Shown here one piece after another: positions 50,201 through 58,425 of a DNA stretch of 64,000 nt. Under the pieces are notes generated by a model. The model saw only the letters and a list, made by a program, of their open reading frames with translations, was not told where the DNA came from and searched no databases. Numbering within the stretch: position 1 is the stretch's first letter; the number at the start of each line of letters is the position of its first letter. Location: the NCBI RefSeq assembly GCF_000621165.1, contig NZ_JHZA01000001.1:620001-684000 (forward strand), given 5' to 3'. The stretch is from Enterovibrio calviensis DSM 14347 (GTDB lineage Bacteria > Pseudomonadota > Gammaproteobacteria > Enterobacterales > Vibrionaceae). The position numbers and the translations under genes were made by a program.

Positions 50201-52144
50201 ATTCACGATAACGATGCCATCCGTATTTTGGACAAAGTGCTACCCATCTACCAGCAAGCGGGACTGCTACGATTCAGTCAATCTGCCCGTTCCTCTGCAC
50301 TGCTGTGGTTGCTCGCTCAAGATAGCCAAACCGTTGAACATTATCGCCAACAAGCCATCAATGCGCAGTTGTTGCGTGAGCATTTGAATTCGGCAGAAGC
50401 TTATCAACAGCTACAAACTCAGCTGGTGGCGCTGCTAGAGACAAAACAAGCCAATGAGGCGGCAGAGTATCTGGTGAACCTGCTGGGTCAGAGTGAACTC
50501 AACATTGAAGTCAGTCAGGATGCCCTAACGCTTTGTGAAGACTACCTTCAGTTCCGTCGCAGTCTGGGTTGGCATCAAGGTGATGAAGCCATTGACGTCG
50601 CTTTTGCTGATCACAAACAATGGCTTGCTGCGTACACATCTCGTAAAAATTATGGCGAGGCGTTTGTTCTGGAAGCCGCGACCATTGCCGTGTTGAAATC
50701 ATGTTCCAGTTTCCCCATCGGTAGCGTCGACTTTTCGCTGTTATCCAGCATCGATGGCTTACTGGGTGAACACGAACGGATTGAGAAGGGCCAGCTAACA
50801 CTGGTGTTAGATGACTTTATTCAGCGTAACGAGCATCACCGAAGTGCGGTTGTTCCGCAGTTTGATGCCTACCTCAATCAGCGCACTGAACTGCTCAATA
50901 CCGCGAAAGATGATTTCCGACTCGGGGAGTTCAAACCTCGCCCTCTCACCTCCTTTGTTCGTAATAAGCTTATCAGCGAAAGCTATCTGCCATTAATTGG
51001 CGATAACTTTGCGAAGCAAATGGGCACAATGGGCGATAAGAAACGCACTGATTTGATGGGGATGCTGCTGCTGATCTCTCCTCCGGGTTACGGTAAAACC
51101 ACCTTGATCGAATATGTGGCCCACAAGCTTGGGCTGGTGTTTATGAAGATCAATGGCCCATCGATCGGGCACCAGGCTACGTCACTTGATCCGGCAGATG
51201 CACCTGATCAGAATGCTGCGCGCGAGATCGAAAAGATCAACCTCGCCTTTGAAATGGGCAACAACGTGCTCCTGTATCTTGATGATATTCAGCACACCCA
51301 CCCAGAGTTCCTTCAGAAATTCATTTCACTGTGTGATGGAACACGTCGCATCGAAGGGACATGGAAAGGAAAAACTAAAACCTACGACATGCGTGGCAAG
51401 AAGTTCGCTGTTGTGATGGCGGGTAACCCATATACCGAAACCGGTGAAGCGTTCCGTATTCCAGATATGTTGTCGAACCGTGCGGATATCTACAACCTTG
51501 GTGACATGCTGTCTGATCAGAAGCAGGCGTTCGAACTTAGCTTCATTGAGAACTCACTGACATCGAATTCTGTGCTGGCACCGTTGGCTACCCGAGATTT
51601 GAATGACTTGTACCGTTTTGTTCGCATGGCAGAAGGGGAGAGCATTGCGTTGAGTGACATGAGCCATTCGTATTCGGCGACTGAATCCAATGAGATTGTC
51701 TCAACGCTTCAAAAAATGATGATAGCGCAGCAAACCGTGCTTAAGGTGAACCAGCAATACATCAAGTCGGCAGCAACAGCGGATCAGTACCGTATAGAGC
51801 CACCGTTTAAGCTTCAAGGCTCTTATCGAAACATGAATAAACTCGCGGAGAAAATCTCGTCAGTCATGACCGACGATGAGCTTAACACCATGCTGCAAGA
51901 CCACTATCAAGGTGAAGCGCAAACATTGGCCGCAGGCACGGAAGAGAACCTGCTGAAACTTGCAGAGCTACGCGGTGACATGACGCCAGAGCAGCAGGGG
52001 CGTTGGCAAGAAATTACTGACGGCTATCAACGCCAACAAATGATGGGTGATTCCGAAGACCGTGCAGGGCAGGTGGTGCAACAGCTCGCCATGCTAAATC
52101 AACATGTTGCCCGCTTTGGTGGTGACAGCCAAGGAGGCAAATAA
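47279..52144 (+). CDS. giant DUF3686/AAA+ ATPase ('DNA repair ATPase')
   Basis: About 1,621 residues from ATG 47279; an in-frame TTG at 47264 is the only other start. The N-terminal 450 residues are beta-rich with DUF3686 character (FGVYQLHENEG, GRFLVFQLSENAEAS). The middle 450 residues are coiled coil (QQHYIDEVRVDALLETLQGQ region onwards). Near residues 1265-1275 the Walker A SPPGYGKTT starts an AAA+ module; Walker B is LLYLDDIQ and a sensor-like VVMAGNPYTETG follows. DNA repair in the family name is historic and not demonstrated. Its place between flotillin and PLD suggests a membrane-linked remodelling motor. Confidence 0.87.
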   Translation: MSETTQQAVSEGGAYEVLKSRLSQQGNQLKNLSQSFNQQRQDVFGGQELTLIGKTNVQTDAKCIPIDMAQVNQQLLFGYHVQVGMKAVPSLDDVFGVYQLHENEGTFRVEPLPLENSFLNDSRFLHEFTELFTYYRDARLSQISRQESILYIAFQIGSRPEDRKVFRFQLNANSAEYMDSYGHAPLESATQHDFDWIATTREDHVLGEHPHVSIRDKLFVECVGGDLTIKVEDNTSNGKGIYREDVEDAHQSIADAQIDYAFIGDLIALRVKPNREKYSRYFLYNPLNQSVVRADALRESAKALPEDHGVLYANGYVLANGESKQFDFPANNLKFFQKVISPNGEDILYFFFNAVDGYYIAFTYNLIEKKFEAPMESHGYSLYPDGRFLVFQLSENAEASTIHPLRIWDTPFSTPEHYALENAQGDGSSPLFNLGNTELVRALSSVLSICQLAQTEEVTQAAFEMLLKQCQSTLDHYTWLGHEYALGMGKAISELMGTADKIIDEFAKVQQLQSHAAQSIEDQHRIVSELIGKIKLAPKEQANTLLTLLSEVKGQVGAVMALRQQHYIDEVRVDALLETLQGQRENLNLQLLNLLQDEKAYLPFKKHIQTIETQLEEVDKTAEIQILQEQVETLRSELQLVTEEVTDIETDDPTQATRILDLTTEVSSMLNTVSAKLRGKSKGLQSEEAQAEFSAQFKLLSQSVSSAMEQATSPDDCDNQLAKLVGQLDKLESRFADFDQFLAEIYAKRDEIQSTLDNHKQQLIAAQQRRVQNLLQAANVTMSSIEKRVERFDDVAGLNSYFATDAMVLKLHQLSTTIRELGDSVKADSVDSKIKALQDQSLRSLRDNQDIFEQGGKVLRLGKHRFSVNQQPLDLSLVDHDGQLSTHISGTDFYQSVEDETFLTLQSMSRLDVASESEDVYRAEYLAYLILHGAELNTDGLSLDKLYADQKEGILSECVQKFAAPRYKEGYVKGIHDNDAIRILDKVLPIYQQAGLLRFSQSARSSALLWLLAQDSQTVEHYRQQAINAQLLREHLNSAEAYQQLQTQLVALLETKQANEAAEYLVNLLGQSELNIEVSQDALTLCEDYLQFRRSLGWHQGDEAIDVAFADHKQWLAAYTSRKNYGEAFVLEAATIAVLKSCSSFPIGSVDFSLLSSIDGLLGEHERIEKGQLTLVLDDFIQRNEHHRSAVVPQFDAYLNQRTELLNTAKDDFRLGEFKPRPLTSFVRNKLISESYLPLIGDNFAKQMGTMGDKKRTDLMGMLLLISPPGYGKTTLIEYVAHKLGLVFMKINGPSIGHQATSLDPADAPDQNAAREIEKINLAFEMGNNVLLYLDDIQHTHPEFLQKFISLCDGTRRIEGTWKGKTKTYDMRGKKFAVVMAGNPYTETGEAFRIPDMLSNRADIYNLGDMLSDQKQAFELSFIENSLTSNSVLAPLATRDLNDLYRFVRMAEGESIALSDMSHSYSATESNEIVSTLQKMMIAQQTVLKVNQQYIKSAATADQYRIEPPFKLQGSYRNMNKLAEKISSVMTDDELNTMLQDHYQGEAQTLAAGTEENLLKLAELRGDMTPEQQGRWQEITDGYQRQQMMGDSEDRAGQVVQQLAMLNQHVARFGGDSQGGK

Positions 52145-52849
52145 ATGAATCGACAGAAATGGTCGGCGTGGTTGGAAGCCTCGATAGAAGATTACCGTCT
52201 TGATGACAATGAGCGCCGTGAGCTTCAAGCTGAACTTGCAGAATCGGTGTTAAGCGATGAAGACCGTTCTTATCTACGCAATTTGAGCTTCAAATTGGTG
52301 CAGAAGGAAATTTCAAATCAAGGTGATGCGGCGGCATTGGTGCGTTGGTTAGAGCGCGTCGTCAAGGTACTTGATAACATCATGAGCGCGAGTTCATCAG
52401 AAACCGCAACGAGTTGGTTTTCACCCGGAAGAACCTGTGCTGCGGGCATTACTGAGCAATTAAAACTTGCACGTCATTCCATTGATATTTGTGTTTTCAC
52501 GATTGCCGACAATGATTTGACCAAACAGATCCTTGACGCACACAAGCGCGGGATTAAGGTTCGCATCGTCACGGATAACGATAAAATGAATGACAGGGGC
52601 AGTGATGTTGAATACCTTGCTGAACAAGGTGTTGCCGTCAAAATTGATACAACTCAGTACCATATGCACCATAAGTTTGCGATATTTGATGAACAAAGAT
52701 TGATTAACGGCAGTTTTAACTGGACGCGCAGCGCCTCCAAATATAATCAGGAAGATATTACGCTTACCGATGATCGCAGGTTTGTTACCGCGTTCTCAAG
52801 GCAGTTTGAAACGCTATGGCAGAAATTTCCCTGCCATAAGCCGTCATAG
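52145..52849 (+). CDS. phospholipase D-family protein with one HKD motif
   Basis: 234 residues, starting directly after the ATPase stop with AAGGAGG upstream. The helical N-terminal 80 residues (DYRLDDNERRELQAELAES) resemble TerB-like or helper helices. The PLD domain has HHKFAIFD (His175, Lys177, Asp182) and GSFNWT (189-194), the complete HxK-x4-D...GSxN set once. Single-HKD proteins such as the Nuc endonuclease dimerise to form one active site; they cut DNA/RNA or phospholipids. There is no signal peptide, so a cytosolic nuclease is likelier than a secreted lipase. Confidence 0.85.
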   Translation: MNRQKWSAWLEASIEDYRLDDNERRELQAELAESVLSDEDRSYLRNLSFKLVQKEISNQGDAAALVRWLERVVKVLDNIMSASSSETATSWFSPGRTCAAGITEQLKLARHSIDICVFTIADNDLTKQILDAHKRGIKVRIVTDNDKMNDRGSDVEYLAEQGVAVKIDTTQYHMHHKFAIFDEQRLINGSFNWTRSASKYNQEDITLTDDRRFVTAFSRQFETLWQKFPCHKPS

Positions 52850-52864
52850 AGACAGGGAGATCCA

Positions 52865-53929
52865 ATGACTGAATTGACGAATTCTCAGAGTCAGGTACTG
52901 GATGTTGAGGTAACGCCTCAAATCGTCGCGTTGGCTGAACAGTTTGATGCGTTTGACACTGTTGCCACCATTACGTTTGGTAAAGATGCGCTTGAAAAGA
53001 TCACCGCATTCTCTGATGAAGTATTGGAGCAAGTGCGCGTTCGCGACAGCGGTGAAGCCGGGGATATTCTGCATGCCATGGTGTCGTCCATGGACAGTGC
53101 AGAGTTCGATAATCTGGGTAAGAAGAGCCTACTATCAAGGCTTCCGTTGGTCGGCGAGCTGTTTGATTCCTTCAAAAAGTTTTCAGCGAGCTTTGATTCT
53201 GTCAAAGGTCAGTTAGAGCAATTGTCTGGCAGCTTGGAAGCGCAGGAAGTGAAACTTGCGCATGACATTTCACAGCTTGATACGCTCTACGATCATAACT
53301 TGGAATTGCTTGGCGGATTAGATCTGTACATCGCGGCGGGCAAATACAAATTGAACGACCTTGTACAGAGTGTGTTACCCGATTTGCTGGCGCAATCTGA
53401 GCAAAGTGGTGACGCGTTGGATGCACAGAAGTATCGTGATGCCTCTCAAGCCATTGCGCGCCTTGAAAAGCGCGTTCACAACCTTGAACTAACACGTTTA
53501 GCCGCGATTCAAACCGCGCCTCAAATTCGCCTCTCACAGGAAGGCAATAAAATGTTGATGGAGGATATTCAAGATATCGTTCACAACACCTTCCCACTAT
53601 GGAAACGCCAGTTCTTGATTGCGATTTCCAATTATGAAAAAGAGAAAGCGCTGAAGGTCACGAGGGCTGTTAAGGATTATACCAACAAGCAATACGTTCA
53701 AAATGCTGAGAAGCTGAAAGTACTGGAAGAACAGATCGCAGAGAACTATCAGCGAGGTATTCTGGATTTGGATTCGCTTGAAACGGTGAACAAGCTGACG
53801 ATCGAAACGCTGAACAATACACTTTCACGCGTGAAAGAAGGCAGAGCCCAGCGAGAACATGCACAGCAAGTGATAGAAAAAGCTGAACAAGAACTCAAAG
53901 TAGCATTGCAGCAAACGCTGGAAGGCTAA
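52865..53929 (+). CDS. TelA-family protein (toxic anion resistance)
   Basis: 354 residues. The TelA domain (PF05816) spans most of the protein: SLLSRLPLVGELFDSFKKF, LYDHNLELLGGLDLYIAAGK, RLEKRVHNLELTRLAAIQTAPQIRL, VHNTFPLWKRQF and a coiled C-terminus. TelA/KlaA was named for tellurite resistance on plasmids, but chromosomal copies are associated with envelope stress and Ter-type systems. It is the last gene of the flotillin operon, 15 bases after the PLD gene, and is followed by a copy of the palindromic repeat that may end the transcript. Confidence 0.93.
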   Translation: MTELTNSQSQVLDVEVTPQIVALAEQFDAFDTVATITFGKDALEKITAFSDEVLEQVRVRDSGEAGDILHAMVSSMDSAEFDNLGKKSLLSRLPLVGELFDSFKKFSASFDSVKGQLEQLSGSLEAQEVKLAHDISQLDTLYDHNLELLGGLDLYIAAGKYKLNDLVQSVLPDLLAQSEQSGDALDAQKYRDASQAIARLEKRVHNLELTRLAAIQTAPQIRLSQEGNKMLMEDIQDIVHNTFPLWKRQFLIAISNYEKEKALKVTRAVKDYTNKQYVQNAEKLKVLEEQIAENYQRGILDLDSLETVNKLTIETLNNTLSRVKEGRAQREHAQQVIEKAEQELKVALQQTLEG

Positions 53930-53952
53930 TTGATATCCCCGCTTATATTGCT

Positions 53953-54010
53953 ATATACCCAGCAACCTGAAAATGCTCGCTGAATCGGCATCTTCAGGTT
54001 GTTGTGGTAC
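53953..54010. repeat. short copy of the palindromic repeat after telA
   Basis: Inverted arms atatacccagcaacctga and tcaggttgttgtggta flank a 22-base centre with GCTCGCTGAATC. It is a compact version of the 23784-24049 element, located 23 bases after the telA stop and before the convergent Gfo/Idh gene. Confidence 0.75.
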
Positions 54011-54035
54011 ATCAAGTGGGTATCTATATTTTTAC

Positions 54036-55163
54036 TTACTGATACGAAAGCCCGTCTGCAGCAATAGATAGCACGGTATGTGTTCTTATTGCCTCCTGCG
54101 CCGCCAACCCAATCACCACCGCTTTTAAGCCATCGGATAGCGATACTTCCACTTCTTGCTCTCCCCAAATAGCACGTTGGAATTTCTGGTGCTGATAGAA
54201 GGTCGAACCGTTGTGATCGCCTGCTTCAAGCAGTGCGGGGTCAACGGGAACATCCATGACTTTCGGGCCTTTGGGGTCGCGTGGGCTTACAATCACTTGC
54301 GGCACGGGAGCATCACCCAATGTGTCAGTTGGCCAGAATCGCACCGGTCCTGGCACTAGGCATTCAACTTTACCTTTGTTGCCAACCACGCAAATCTCTT
54401 CTTGATAACGTGAGCCTTCAGCAAACATGCAAAGCTCTAGGCTAGCGCGGGTGTGGTTATCAAACTCTATGGTCACCATGGCATTGTCGATGATGTCAGG
54501 TGCTTGCCCGTCATATTGCTCATCGAGATGGTTAACGGCTTGATTGCCCGAAGCAAATACACGCACTGGATTGGCGTTTGCCATCAGGCGCATCAAATCG
54601 AAAAAGTGGCAGCATTTCTCGACCAGAGTGCCACCAGTTTTGTGGTTGAAGCGATTCCAATCCCCCACTTTGCGAAGGAACGGAAAACGGTGTTCACGAA
54701 TTGAAAAGAGGTGTCGTTGCCCGATATCGTTATCATTGAGCAATGACAGCAATAGCGTGATAGGCGGCATGTAGCGGTATTCCATCGCGACCCAAATAGG
54801 AGCAGGGTAATTGGCTGCGGCTTCGCTGAGTCGCGCGACATCATTAATGTCGGTGCAGATGGGTTTTTCAATCAAAATAGGGAGTGTGCAGCGGCTCATG
54901 ATGCCAAGCAGTTGCTCGGCGTGCTGGAAGTTAGGAGTGACGACGACCAGCGCATCCACATCGTCGGCGTCTAGCAGTGCATCCAAATCCGACACGGTGC
55001 GTGCGTTGGGGACCAGCGCGTGGGCTTTCTCGAGCATCTCTGGGTCAGGCTCGGCCAATACCGTGATTTCTGCCTGTTCGAGTAGCTGAATATTGCGGAT
55101 GTGTTCTTGTCCCATCATGCCGCAACCAAGGATCCCATATCGAATTGGATGTTTGTTTGTCAT
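54036..55163 (-). CDS. Gfo/Idh/MocA-family dehydrogenase
   Basis: 375 residues. The Rossmann motif GILGCGMMGQEHIRN (9-23) is followed by PILIEKPICTD (the conserved EKP) and MEYRYMPPITLL, then the C-terminal beta-sheet with FNHKTGGTLVEKCCHFFDLMR (the catalytic Lys-His region). NAD(P)-dependent sugar or inositol dehydrogenases of this kind oxidise or isomerise sugars. It lies downstream of and on the same strand as the GntR gene and is probably part of the same catabolic unit as the divergent monooxygenase operon. Confidence 0.92.
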   Translation of the reverse strand: MTNKHPIRYGILGCGMMGQEHIRNIQLLEQAEITVLAEPDPEMLEKAHALVPNARTVSDLDALLDADDVDALVVVTPNFQHAEQLLGIMSRCTLPILIEKPICTDINDVARLSEAAANYPAPIWVAMEYRYMPPITLLLSLLNDNDIGQRHLFSIREHRFPFLRKVGDWNRFNHKTGGTLVEKCCHFFDLMRLMANANPVRVFASGNQAVNHLDEQYDGQAPDIIDNAMVTIEFDNHTRASLELCMFAEGSRYQEEICVVGNKGKVECLVPGPVRFWPTDTLGDAPVPQVIVSPRDPKGPKVMDVPVDPALLEAGDHNGSTFYQHQKFQRAIWGEQEVEVSLSDGLKAVVIGLAAQEAIRTHTVLSIAADGLSYQ

Positions 55164-55196
55164 TGAGCCGTCCTTTTGTTTTTATTGTTAATCCTG

Positions 55197-55297
55197 TATA
55201 CCCAAGCAGCCTTAAGATGCTCGATTTCAGAGGCCATCAGAGTGTTCAATTCAAGGCAAATTCTTGTAGGAATAGCCATTCTATTTCACAAGAATTT
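55197..55297. repeat. left half of the palindromic element
   Basis: About 100 bases beginning tatacccaagcagcctta and ending near agaattt align over their whole length with 23786-23884 of the full element, with scattered substitutions. The right half is absent. It lies between the GntR stop and the Gfo/Idh start. Confidence 0.8.
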
Positions 55298-55352
55298 GTA
55301 TATTTCACAAATCATCTGTGTCTATCTGCCGCTTTTTGCTTTCCTTACTGCG

Positions 55353-56060
55353 CTATGTCCATCTTGCTGCGTACCGCACTGATTCTGGGTCGTACCAAGT
55401 GAATGAGACTTCTTCGATGCGATCTTGGTTTGACCAACTTAGCCTTTCGATATAACCACATGCGCTGCCAACGTCGGGGGCGAAGTCAGGGTGTTTCCAA
55501 TCAGGAACGTGATCGACGGTGATGCTGTCTTGCACTCTTGAAATCCAAAAGCCGAGCTTTTCGCGATAAAACACATAAAGAGACTCAATCACGTCCTCAA
55601 TCGCGATATGTTCGCTGTGCCTGCCATCAATCCAAATCTCTTCCATAGCGGCGGGTTGCTGGTCTAATTTTCGCAGACGCCTGAACCGCCAAAGCGGTGC
55701 ATTGGAAGGTAACCCCAGCAAGGATGCGACGTGGGTATTTGTGTGTCGCTCAAGGTTCAAAACATCAGCGTTTGGCAAACCGCCGCCACTCTTAAGTTCT
55801 AACCGAAAAAAGTGATACACGGCGCTGCTGTCAGGCGCGTTTTTTACATACGTCCCAGACCCTTGTTTTCGTTCAAGTAACCCATTACTTTCAAGCTCAG
55901 TCAGGGCCTTTCTTAGCGTCCCTACGGCGACCCCCAGTTTCTTGGCCAATTCTGCCTCAGTGGGCAGGCGCTCTCCGGGTAACCAATAGCCTGCAGAAAT
56001 TTCTCTACGCAACAGTTCACTTATCTGAATGAACAGGGGCAATCGGGTTGATTCACTCAT
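55353..56060 (-). CDS. GntR-family regulator with UTRA domain
   Basis: 235 residues from ATG 56060; the frame runs to 56111 and neither start has a strong ribosome-binding site. The N-terminal GntR HTH has LLRREISAGYWLPGERLPTE and LAKKLGVAVGTLRKALTELES. The UTRA effector domain follows (PLWRFRRLRKLDQQPAAMEEIWIDG, ISVQDSITVD-like RVQDSITVDHVP, YIERLSW). UTRA regulators bind small sugars or their phosphates/sulfonates. It is divergent from the monooxygenase operon and upstream of the Gfo/Idh gene, so it probably controls both. Confidence 0.9.
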   Translation of the reverse strand: MSESTRLPLFIQISELLRREISAGYWLPGERLPTEAELAKKLGVAVGTLRKALTELESNGLLERKQGSGTYVKNAPDSSAVYHFFRLELKSGGGLPNADVLNLERHTNTHVASLLGLPSNAPLWRFRRLRKLDQQPAAMEEIWIDGRHSEHIAIEDVIESLYVFYREKLGFWISRVQDSITVDHVPDWKHPDFAPDVGSACGYIERLSWSNQDRIEEVSFTWYDPESVRYAARWT

Positions 56061-56368
56061 CACAAAAATTCTCAAAAAAAATAATCGATTTGATATTAGC
56101 GAGTTAGCCATGCTTTTTCTGTTAAATGGGCAAAACTTTACGCCAATTCATTCATTATTGATTTACTTTTAATGAGTATCTTATAGCATTTATTAACAAT
56201 TCATTCACTATTCATTTGCAATTAAGGCGACTAAGAAGTGGCTGAAGACGTAAGTGAGAAGTGACTGACTGACTGATGTGACTGAGAAGTGACTGAATAG
56301 ATATCGCGCAGACAATAAATAATTCAAATAACGCGTTGGCTAATTTACCGAATATCAGGAGATTGATG
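56061..56368. other. divergent control region of the GntR/monooxygenase cluster
   Basis: About 308 A+T-rich bases. aattcattcattatt (56145-56159) and aattcattcactatt (56198-56212) are direct repeats 53 bases apart and candidate GntR sites. Three further 15-base repeats lie in the leader (listed separately). Confidence 0.5.
56231..56296. repeat. three imperfect 15-bp direct repeats in the operon leader
   Basis: ctaagaagtggctga (56231-56245), gtgagaagtgactga (56254-56268) and ctgagaagtgactga (56282-56296), with a GACT run between the last two. They are 73 bases or more upstream of ATG 56369. Confidence 0.75.
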
Positions 56369-57526
56369 ATGAGTGTTGTACCCATCACAAGTGCAGGATT
56401 GGATGCCGCTGAGGTTTCATGGTTCGCGCCCTTGTGCAGTGACGATTACCGTTATTTAGGTGTACCAGAGGGTCGACTGCGAAGCAGTTGGGAAAATACC
56501 AGAGACATCGTGTTGATGGCCGAGCAACAAGGCTTTCGCAATATTTTGTGTCCATCGTCTTATCAAGTGGGTCAAGACACTCTGACCTTTGCGTCTGCGA
56601 TGGGACCACTCACAGAGCGCATCAATATGCTGGCAGCTATTCGCTGCGGAGAAGTGCACCCCGCCATGCTGGCACGTTCGGTAGCAACGCTTGACCACAT
56701 TATGAAAGGTCGCTTAACACTGAATGTCATTTCTTCTGACTTTCCCGGTGAAAAAGTAGACAGCGCCTTTCGGTATCGCCGTTCAAAAGAGGTGGTCGAT
56801 ATTTTGCGCCAAGCATGGACACAAGATGAAATTCGCTATGACGGTGAAATATACAAACTGAGTGAGATTTCAAGCGACCCGGTGCGCCCGTATCAGCAAA
56901 ATGGCGGCCCGTTACTGTACTTCGGCGGCTATTCGCCTGATGCACTTGAGCTATGTGGCTCGGAATGTGATGTGTACTTAATGTGGCCTGAAACCGAAGA
57001 CATGCTAGAAACCCGCATGCGTGCAGTTAATGAAGTCGCACAACGCCATAACCGAACCTTAGATTACGGTCTGCGCGTGCATATGGTGGTGCGAGATACC
57101 GAAGCAGAAGCGCGCGAGTATGCGGAATCGCTTGTCTCCAAACTTGACGATAACTTTGGTCAATCAATCAAAGAGCGTGCCCTGGATGCGAAAAGCTTGG
57201 GTGTGGCGCTGCAATCTCAGCAACGCGATCAATCCGACCAATTTGGTTTCACGGAACCGAACTTATGGACCGGCGTAGGACGCGCTCGCTCAGGCTGCGG
57301 TGCGGCATTGGTGGGCAGTGTTGATCAAGTGCTTAGTAAAATTGAGCGTTACCAGAAGATGGGAATCCGCTCGTTTATCTTTTCGGGTTACCCACACAAA
57401 GACGAATGCGAAATCGTCGGTCAAAAAATTCTACCAGAACTGAAAACGTGTTCATTGCCTGAAGAATATGGACGTGTACCTGCAACCACGCCAGCAACAC
57501 CGTTGGGTGTAGGAGAGCGAAAATGA
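56369..57526 (+). CDS. luciferase-like FMNH2-dependent monooxygenase (SsuD/SmoC-like)
   Basis: 385 residues from ATG 56369 (AGGAG 7 bases upstream; ATG 56366 alternative). Bacterial luciferase-fold features: VSWFAPLCSDDYRYLG, GFRNILCPSSYQVGQDTLTFASAMGPLTERI, ARSVATLDHIMKGRLTLNVISSD (the substrate/flavin-binding loop) and a late SGYPHKDE. The overall pattern is that of alkanesulfonate monooxygenases. The next genes encode an aldo/keto reductase (4-base overlap) and a flavin reductase, the same trio as smoC-smoB-smoA of oxidative sulfoquinovose breakdown. The actual substrate is not proven. Confidence 0.88.
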   Translation: MSVVPITSAGLDAAEVSWFAPLCSDDYRYLGVPEGRLRSSWENTRDIVLMAEQQGFRNILCPSSYQVGQDTLTFASAMGPLTERINMLAAIRCGEVHPAMLARSVATLDHIMKGRLTLNVISSDFPGEKVDSAFRYRRSKEVVDILRQAWTQDEIRYDGEIYKLSEISSDPVRPYQQNGGPLLYFGGYSPDALELCGSECDVYLMWPETEDMLETRMRAVNEVAQRHNRTLDYGLRVHMVVRDTEAEAREYAESLVSKLDDNFGQSIKERALDAKSLGVALQSQQRDQSDQFGFTEPNLWTGVGRARSGCGAALVGSVDQVLSKIERYQKMGIRSFIFSGYPHKDECEIVGQKILPELKTCSLPEEYGRVPATTPATPLGVGERK

Positions 57527-58425
57527 TATATAGCGAACTTCATTCAAGCCTGTCGGCATTTAGCCGCATTGTTTATGGTGCCTGGCGTCTATCGGATGAC
57601 AGCGATACATCGGAAGCCCATGTCCGCGCCAAAGTGGATGCTTGTCTAGAGCAAGGCATTACCACGTTTGATCATGCGGACATCTACGGTGATTATTCGT
57701 GTGAAGCAGTGTTTGGACAAACACTGGCCGCGACGCCATCTCTGCGCGACCAGATCCAGTTAGTGAGCAAGTGCGACATCATGCTGTTGTCTGATCGTTA
57801 CCCTGATCGTCGCGTGAAACACTACGACACCTCGGCAGCTCACATTCGTCAATCGGTGACGCAGTCATTGAAAAACCTTCACACCGATCATCTCGATCTT
57901 CTCCTTATACATCGCCCTGATCCGTTTATGGATCACCATGAAACTGGACAAGCGCTTGATGCCTTGGTCAACGAAGGGTTAGTCAAAGCGGTTGGAGTGT
58001 CTAATTTCCAGCGTTGGGATTGGGATTTGCTCCAATCGGGGATGTCGCATCCTTTAGTGACGAATCAAATTGAAATGAATTTGCTATCACGCAGTAGCTT
58101 TACTGATGGCACCTTGGCGTTCATGCAGCAATACGGCGTCTTGCCTATGGCGTGGTCACCGCTGGCGGGTGGTGAGCTGTTTGGCGACGGCGACGCAGCA
58201 CTGCGTGTGAAACCGATTTTAGAGCGTGAAGCGGAGCGATTCGGCGTGGGTATTGATGCGGTCGCGACAGCGTGGTTGCTTGCGCATCCTGCCGGAATTT
58301 TACCAGTACTTGGCACCAATAATTTGTCACGTATTCGCACGGCGAGTGATGCATTGAAAGTAAAGATTGATAGAGAAACATGGTTTGAAATGTGGACGGC
58401 AGCGGCCGGGGAGGAAGTGGCATGA
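57523..58425 (+). CDS. aldo/keto reductase (YdhF/SmoB-like)
   Basis: 300 residues. AKR signatures: VYGAWRLSDD, GITTFDHADIYGDYSCEAVFG (catalytic Asp/Tyr), VSKCDIM (Lys), LLIHRPDPFMD (His) and VKAVGVSNFQRWDWDLL; the tetrad D-Y-K-H is complete. It reduces aldehydes or ketones with NADPH. It overlaps the monooxygenase gene by 4 bases and the flavin reductase gene by 4 bases, so all three are translationally coupled. In a sulfo-SMO setting it would reduce 6-oxo-glucose to glucose. Another substrate is possible. Confidence 0.9.
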   Translation: MIYSELHSSLSAFSRIVYGAWRLSDDSDTSEAHVRAKVDACLEQGITTFDHADIYGDYSCEAVFGQTLAATPSLRDQIQLVSKCDIMLLSDRYPDRRVKHYDTSAAHIRQSVTQSLKNLHTDHLDLLLIHRPDPFMDHHETGQALDALVNEGLVKAVGVSNFQRWDWDLLQSGMSHPLVTNQIEMNLLSRSSFTDGTLAFMQQYGVLPMAWSPLAGGELFGDGDAALRVKPILEREAERFGVGIDAVATAWLLAHPAGILPVLGTNNLSRIRTASDALKVKIDRETWFEMWTAAAGEEVA

